A stretch of 17,842 bases of DNA, taken from contig JADCCH010000365.1 in NCBI GenBank assembly GCA_020252865.1, positions 1 to 17,842 of the forward strand, given 5' to 3'. The notes under the pieces were generated by a model. The model was given only the letters and a program-made list of their open reading frames with translations. It did no database searches and was not told where the DNA came from. The translations under genes were made by a program, and so were the position numbers. This DNA comes from Methylobacterium sp. (lineage in GTDB: Bacteria > Pseudomonadota > Alphaproteobacteria > Rhizobiales > Beijerinckiaceae). Shown here piece after piece: positions 14,255-17,842 of the stretch (positions are counted from its first letter, which is position 1; each line of letters begins with the position of its first letter).

Positions 14255-15444
14255 GGGCGTGGCGCACGCGGTTTGGCCTTGGCACCGTAGCCGAGGGCGT
14301 TGCGCTTTTCCTGGTCGGTCAGGAAGCTGGCTTCGGCCACGCGCTTCCAGAGCGCGCTGCGATCCTCGGCAATCGCCTCGATCTGGTCCAGATCAGGCAG
14401 GATGACGATGCGGCCCGGGTAGGCTGGCTGAAGCCATTGCGCCATGGCACCCGATACCCGCCGGACCAGAGGCACGATCGTCTGCCGCCAGAAGGCGCGA
14501 TTGGCCTCGGCATAGTTCGAATAGGTGTTGTCGCCGGGCAAACCCAGCAGCAGGGGCGGCACCCCGAAAGCGAGCGCGATTTCCCGGGCGGCGCCGTTCC
14601 GCGCTTCCTGGAAATCCATGTCCTTTGGAGTCAGCGCCAAAGGCTTCCAGTCGAGCCCGCCTTCGAGCAGGATCGGCCGGCCCGCATTGCTCTGGCCCGA
14701 GAAGGCCTGTTCGAGCTCGGCCTTGAGGCGATCGAACTGCAGGTCGGTCAGGTTCTCTGGCGAGGCATAGACCAGCGCACCGGAGGGCCGGGCGGAATTG
14801 TCGAGCAGAGCCTTGTTCCAGCGGCTCGCCGCCTCGTGCATCTCCAGTGGCACCTGTGCCGCGCAGAGCGGCGCGTAGCCCTGGTGGTCATCGAGCGGAT
14901 CGGCAAGCCTGAGATGCAGGATCGGCTGCAAGCCTTCCGGCTCAATCGCCATCAGCGAACGGGCCGTGCCAAGGCCGTATTCATAGCCCCGCGGCCAGCC
15001 ATCCGGCCCTGGCACGACCCGCACCCTGTCCGGCCGCAGGGCATGCATCTCGCGCGGGGCCATCTCGTCATCGGTCACGAGATGCAGATAGGCATTCCCG
15101 AAGAGCAGGAGATGCGTGAAGACCCCATCGAGCAGCGAAATCCCGCTTTCGCGCGGATTGGGCCGCTCCATGAGCCTTTCAGCCGGGTGATCCATCACCT
15201 CCGCGCCATCGACCGTGAACGCGAGCGGCACATTGGCCGCCGACTCGGCGATCAGCCGGACGCAGCGATGCACCACCGGGTTCCGATGGAAACCCGCGCG
15301 CACCAGCGCCACACCGCCCGCCTCGCCGAACAACCCCCGGCCGGGATGGTGGAAGGCCAGCATGGGCAAGCCCTGCTTGCGTTCGGGCGCACGCATCTCC
15401 TGCCCCGGCTTCCGGCCGAGGAGACGGGAGAAGATCGATGTCAT
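14251..15444 (-). CDS. HK97-family portal protein (g3-like)
   Basis: A 397-residue portal protein, the dodecameric ring at the packaging vertex through which DNA enters and leaves. Family features run in order: the HRNPVVHRCVRLIAESAANV helix near residue 54, HPAERLMERPNP, THLLLFGNAYLHLV, RPDRVRVVPG, and the C-terminal ALAFGVPPLLLGLPGDNTYS then NYAEANRAFW. The length is usual for this family. GGAGG lies 5 nt before the ATG, and the terminase stop is 22 bp upstream. It overlaps the next gene by 4 nt. Confidence 0.96.
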   Translation of the reverse strand: MTSIFSRLLGRKPGQEMRAPERKQGLPMLAFHHPGRGLFGEAGGVALVRAGFHRNPVVHRCVRLIAESAANVPLAFTVDGAEVMDHPAERLMERPNPRESGISLLDGVFTHLLLFGNAYLHLVTDDEMAPREMHALRPDRVRVVPGPDGWPRGYEYGLGTARSLMAIEPEGLQPILHLRLADPLDDHQGYAPLCAAQVPLEMHEAASRWNKALLDNSARPSGALVYASPENLTDLQFDRLKAELEQAFSGQSNAGRPILLEGGLDWKPLALTPKDMDFQEARNGAAREIALAFGVPPLLLGLPGDNTYSNYAEANRAFWRQTIVPLVRRVSGAMAQWLQPAYPGRIVILPDLDQIEAIAEDRSALWKRVAEASFLTDQEKRNALGYGAKAKPRAPRP

Positions 15445-15466
15445 GAAAGCCTCCAGGGCGAGAAAG

Positions 15467-16852
15467 TCAGCTCACGCGGCGCACGCGCGGGGCGGCGCCA
15501 TCATTCTGTTGAGACAAGGCGGTGACCGCCCAGACCAGCGCGTCGAGCCGGTCCGGTGATCGTCCATCCGCGAGGCCATCAGGCCCGAAGGCCGTCATTT
15601 CATCTTCAAGCGCGGGGAAGGTGCCGACATGGCGCACCCGTCCCTGTGCATAGAAGGCAGCGACGGGTTCAGCACGCAGGCGCTTGCCGCGTGTCGCGCG
15701 CACCGTTGTCACCGGCACGCCATCGTCCAGGGCCGCAATCACGCTGGCCACCATGTCGCCGCCCTGGTTGATCTCGGCCAGAAGCTGGTCCGCTTCATGC
15801 ATGCGGAAGGCCGCGATGGCCCGCGCCGCCCAGGCCTCGGGCTTGGCGGCCTCCAACGAAGCATCTTCCAGCACGTGGATCGCGCCATCCGCGGCGCGTC
15901 CCGCGACCACGATTCCGCAGCGACCGCCGCGTTTTCCGCCTGCGGGAGGGTCCACCGCCACCACGATCCGCTCGAGATCGGGCGCTTCGGCCACCCGGTG
16001 GCGTTCAATCGTTTCGCGCCGGAACAGCGCATCGGGGTTCTCCTCCACGAAGAGACCCTCGAGTTCCTGCCGCCCCAGGGCGGTGCCGGCATAGCGATCC
16101 ACCACCTGCGCGAGGAAGGCCGGCGCGAGATTGGCCGCGTTGGCCGTGGTGGAGGCGCGCGTCACCGCCGCATGCGGGTCATTGGCAAGCCGCTTCAGAA
16201 GGGGTGTCGGCCGCGCCGTCGTCGTGATGATCTGCCGGGGCTGATCCCCGAGACGCAAGCCGAATTGCAGCATGTCGAAGGCCGCTTCGGCATAGCGCCA
16301 TTTCGCCAGTTCATCGCACCACGCCGCCTCGAACTGGGGCCCGCGAAGGGATTCCGGGTCTTCCGCCGAAAAGCCCTGGGCAACGGCCCCGTTCGGCCAT
16401 TCAAGCCGCCTCCGGCTGGTGTTCCAGACGGGGCGCTCCTCCGGCGGATGCACCGCGCGCAGGCCGGAAACGCCCTCGACCATCACCTCGCGCAGGTCAT
16501 TCTGCGTCTCGGCCACGATGGCGATCCGCCCCACGGGCTTCGCGCTGAATGGTGGCAACCCCAGGGCGAGGCCCCTCACCCATTCCGCGCCTGTCCGGGT
16601 CTTGCCCGCGCCTCGCCCGCCCAGGATCAGCCAGGTCGTCCAGGCTCCGCAATCCCGTGCTCGCGCCGGCGGCAACTGGTCCTCGCGGGCGAAGAGCGTC
16701 CAGTCGGTCGCGAAGGCCCGCAGGGCGGCCGGCGAAAGGCCCTCAAGGAGCGCCGGACCCTGTCCGCTCGTGACGCAGTTGCTCAAGGCGCTCCGCAAGT
16801 TCGCGACGGAACTCGGCAAGGGCGCGTGCCGGCGGGGCATTATCGCTGTCAT
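15467..16852 (-). CDS. terL: Terminase large subunit (g2-like)
   Basis: A 461-residue packaging motor and nuclease. The ATPase shows a Walker A motif LGGRGAGKT (about residues 77-85) and a Walker B motif AAWCDE (about 176-181). The RNase H-like nuclease domain starts with the metal-binding aspartate in VAVDPPAGG (about D301) and ends with SPDRLDALVWAV. In GTAs this enzyme packages host DNA by headful cutting without strong sequence choice. The start is uncertain. The frame is open much further upstream, but ATG 16852 has GGAG 7 nt before it, which I prefer. It would overlap the small terminase gene by 110 bp. TTG codons at 16798 and 16786 would shorten the overlap, and ATG 16840 is a third option. 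The motifs are beyond doubt. Confidence 0.93.
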   Translation of the reverse strand: MTAIMPRRHAPLPSSVANLRSALSNCVTSGQGPALLEGLSPAALRAFATDWTLFAREDQLPPARARDCGAWTTWLILGGRGAGKTRTGAEWVRGLALGLPPFSAKPVGRIAIVAETQNDLREVMVEGVSGLRAVHPPEERPVWNTSRRRLEWPNGAVAQGFSAEDPESLRGPQFEAAWCDELAKWRYAEAAFDMLQFGLRLGDQPRQIITTTARPTPLLKRLANDPHAAVTRASTTANAANLAPAFLAQVVDRYAGTALGRQELEGLFVEENPDALFRRETIERHRVAEAPDLERIVVAVDPPAGGKRGGRCGIVVAGRAADGAIHVLEDASLEAAKPEAWAARAIAAFRMHEADQLLAEINQGGDMVASVIAALDDGVPVTTVRATRGKRLRAEPVAAFYAQGRVRHVGTFPALEDEMTAFGPDGLADGRSPDRLDALVWAVTALSQQNDGAAPRVRRVS

Positions 16853-17117
16853 TCCGATTCTCCGCCACGCGGCCAGCCCCGGTCTCGTCGTCGATGGCCA
16901 CGAGATCGCGCACGGTGCGTGCGATGATCGCGAGCGTCTTGGCCTCGCGCTCCATGGCCTGCGGATCGTCGCGCAGGGCGGCGAGGCGATTTTCCACCTC
17001 GTCCACCTGCTTCTCCGCCGTCTGCCAAAGGCGCGAGACAATGCGCCGTCGCCGGGCAAGACCCGGCCGCCTGACGCGCGATGCGGTGGATGGTGGATGG
17101 GATCCATTGGAGTTCAT
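16743..17117 (-). CDS. terS: GTA small terminase-like protein (g1-like)
   Basis: A 124-residue protein in the g1 position, before the large terminase. The core VSRLWQTAEKQVDEVENRLA followed by EREAKTLAIIARTVRDLVAI is a long helical stretch like the oligomerising part of GTA small terminases. The C-terminal LAEFRRELAERLEQLRHER may contact the large subunit. No helix-turn-helix is evident, in line with non-specific DNA packaging. ATG 17117 is chosen because GGGGGAAG stands close upstream. The frame is open another 63 codons to a GTG at 17306, with an internal ATG at 17252, so a longer protein is possible. It is the first gene of the cluster. Confidence 0.82.
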   Translation of the reverse strand: MNSNGSHPPSTASRVRRPGLARRRRIVSRLWQTAEKQVDEVENRLAALRDDPQAMEREAKTLAIIARTVRDLVAIDDETGAGRVAENRNDSDNAPPARALAEFRRELAERLEQLRHERTGSGAP

Positions 17118-17283
17118 TCGGCTTCCCCCACGAAGAACAGGGCCGTCCTGTTCGGCATCAGGGGCGAAGCACAGCGCACCATCCGCCCGGATGATTTCCG
17201 TGCAGAACGCGAAATGCCGCCCCGTTGCGGAAACGGGCCGGAGGACAATCATGAAAAGCTCTTTGAGAAGCCCCCGGTGCCGA

Positions 17284-17298
17284 GACGCCTCGGGCGTC
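17284..17298. promoter_or_regulatory. GC hairpin in the cluster leader
   Basis: GACGCC and GGCGTC form a perfect 6-bp stem around a TCG loop. It lies downstream of the proposed promoter and upstream of the small terminase gene, so it would be in the transcript leader, or just inside the coding region if the GTG start at 17306 is used. A role in leader folding is possible; nothing more can be shown. Confidence 0.3.
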
Positions 17299-17325
17299 CT
17301 GGTCACAATTCGGGAGCGTGAGGAG

Positions 17326-17354
17326 ACATTGCCCTGTCAGCGTGACGGTGTCAA
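17326..17354 (-). promoter_or_regulatory. Candidate promoter of the GTA cluster
   Basis: On the minus strand a perfect -35 box TTGACA (17354-17349) is followed after 17 nt by CAATGT (17331-17326), a poor -10 match. Alphaproteobacterial housekeeping promoters often have a strong -35 and a weak -10, so this is plausible. It lies between the end of the YcgN-like gene and the first GTA gene and faces the GTA. It would give a leader of about 200 nt before ATG 17117. The weak -10 fits a promoter needing an activator. Confidence 0.45.
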
Positions 17355-17360
17355 TGAATA

Positions 17361-17391
17361 AATTCCTATGCTAGGAAAATTAACCTTAATT
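17361..17391. promoter_or_regulatory. AT-rich double inverted repeat upstream of the GTA promoter
   Basis: Two inverted repeats stand side by side in an AT-rich island of otherwise GC-rich DNA: TTCCTA-TGC-TAGGAA (17363-17377) and AATTAA-CC-TTAATT (17378-17391). The first ends 8 nt upstream of the TTGACA box. The second overlaps the YcgN-like stop codon and contains TTAACCTT, one base from the CtrA half-site TTAACCAT. They could bind a dimeric regulator of the cluster. Read on the minus strand the first repeat is followed by TTTATT, so a weak terminator for the YcgN-like gene is the alternative. Confidence 0.45.
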
Positions 17392-17842
17392 GCGGGGATT
17401 GCTGTCTGCCTTTGCCTTCCGGGCCGGCCGCGCGCCCTTGGGCCAGCGCCCAGGCCAGGCGCGGATGCGTGCCACCAGTTCGGGGACGGAAAAGTCCTCC
17501 TCGTGGCCCGAGAGGCGGCCCTTCACGCTCACGCCGGCCTCGACCACGCTTTCCGGGCGGCCCGAAACCAGTGGGTGCCAGGCCGGCAGGTCCTGCCCAT
17601 CCGCGAGCAGACGATAGGCGCAGGTTGGAGGCATCCAGTGAAGATCGGCGATGCTCTCCGGTCGCAATCTCACGCAATCCGGCACCGCGGATGAACGGTT
17701 GGGATAATCGCGGCACCGGCAGCTTTCGCCGTCGAGCAACCGGCAGCCGACATCCGTGAAATGGATGCGCCCCGTATCCTCGTCCTCGAGCTTGACAAGG
17801 CAGCAGCGCCCGCAGCCATCGCACAGGCTTTCCCATTCCGCC
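17386..17842 (-). CDS. YcgN/UPF0260-family cysteine-cluster protein, 3' part (start beyond window)
   Basis: The C-terminal 151 or so residues of a YcgN/UPF0260 protein; the first complete codon in the window begins at 17841. I read [20 protein letters not shown] at the edge, then a [16 protein letters not shown] segment, [33 protein letters not shown] and [13 protein letters not shown]. The CxxCxxCC motif and further cysteines are the family's likely metal or iron-sulfur site; its biochemical role is not established. The last residues are basic ([17 protein letters not shown]). It is a common housekeeping-type gene and marks the chromosomal edge of the GTA cluster. The TAA stop is inside the AATTAA inverted repeat. 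Confidence 0.93.
   Translation of the reverse strand, partial: AEWESLCDGCGRCCLVKLEDEDTGRIHFTDVGCRLLDGESCRCRDYPNRSSAVPDCVRLRPESIADLHWMPPTCAYRLLADGQDLPAWHPLVSGRPESVVEAGVSVKGRLSGHEEDFSVPELVARIRAWPGRWPKGARPARKAKADSNPRN

Noticed and set aside
14224..16927. Long plus-strand frames of about 430 codons opposite the portal and terminase genes
   Set aside because: Both mirror the codon-position GC bias of unmistakable minus-strand genes with Walker and portal motifs. No family features are seen in the translations.
1..17842. Integrated temperate prophage, tRNA genes, insertion sequences, CRISPR arrays
   Set aside because: No integrase, repressor, transposase, att-like direct repeats, tRNA-like cloverleaf or repeat-spacer pattern was seen on reading both strands.

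Overview
The window is high-GC and densely coding. It carries an almost complete gene transfer agent (GTA) head-tail cluster of the Rhodobacter capsulatus RcGTA type, read on the minus strand from about 17117 down to 2201. The gene order, the short tape measure protein, the DUF2460, DUF2163 and NlpC/P60 trio and the very large TIM-barrel tail protein match the RcGTA g1-g15 order. No integrase, repressor, replication gene or att site is visible, which fits a domesticated GTA better than an inducible prophage. The organism is most likely an alphaproteobacterium. The FeuP/PhoP-like response regulator suggests Hyphomicrobiales (Rhizobiales), but that placement is inference.

Layout from right to left, in the direction of transcription: the 3' part of a YcgN/UPF0260-type cysteine-cluster gene (17386-17842); an AT-rich spacer with two inverted repeats and a TTGACA box, the likely GTA promoter; small and large terminase; HK97-type portal; a small membrane-type ORF (g3.5-like); a possible extra small ORF; prohead protease; major capsid protein. 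A secreted chymotrypsin-fold (S1) serine protease gene on the plus strand then interrupts the cluster. The minus-strand series resumes with the phiE125 gp8-type connector, head closure protein, DUF3168 tail terminator, major tail protein, two tail assembly chaperones, a short tape measure protein, DUF2460 and DUF2163 hub proteins, an NlpC/P60 peptidase and the 1306-residue tail tip protein.

Directly after the tail tip gene is a GH108 endolysin whose reading frame runs without a stop into a two-helix holin-like segment. That segment has its own strong internal ribosome binding site and ATG, so one ORF may give both a fused lysin-holin and a free holin. After a 124-bp spacer with a perfect 12-bp palindrome come an OmpR-family response regulator and the N-terminal 201 residues of its sensor kinase, cut by the left edge.

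As a system, the terminase fills preformed heads with DNA. The portal, capsid and protease build the head, the connectors and tail genes build a siphovirus-like particle, and the NlpC/P60 and tail tip proteins act at the recipient envelope. The lysin and holin would release particles. The least ordinary points are the fused lysis gene, the antisense secreted protease inside the head module, the second tail chaperone whose reading frame lies -1 to the first and has no early start codon, and the inverted-repeat promoter region.
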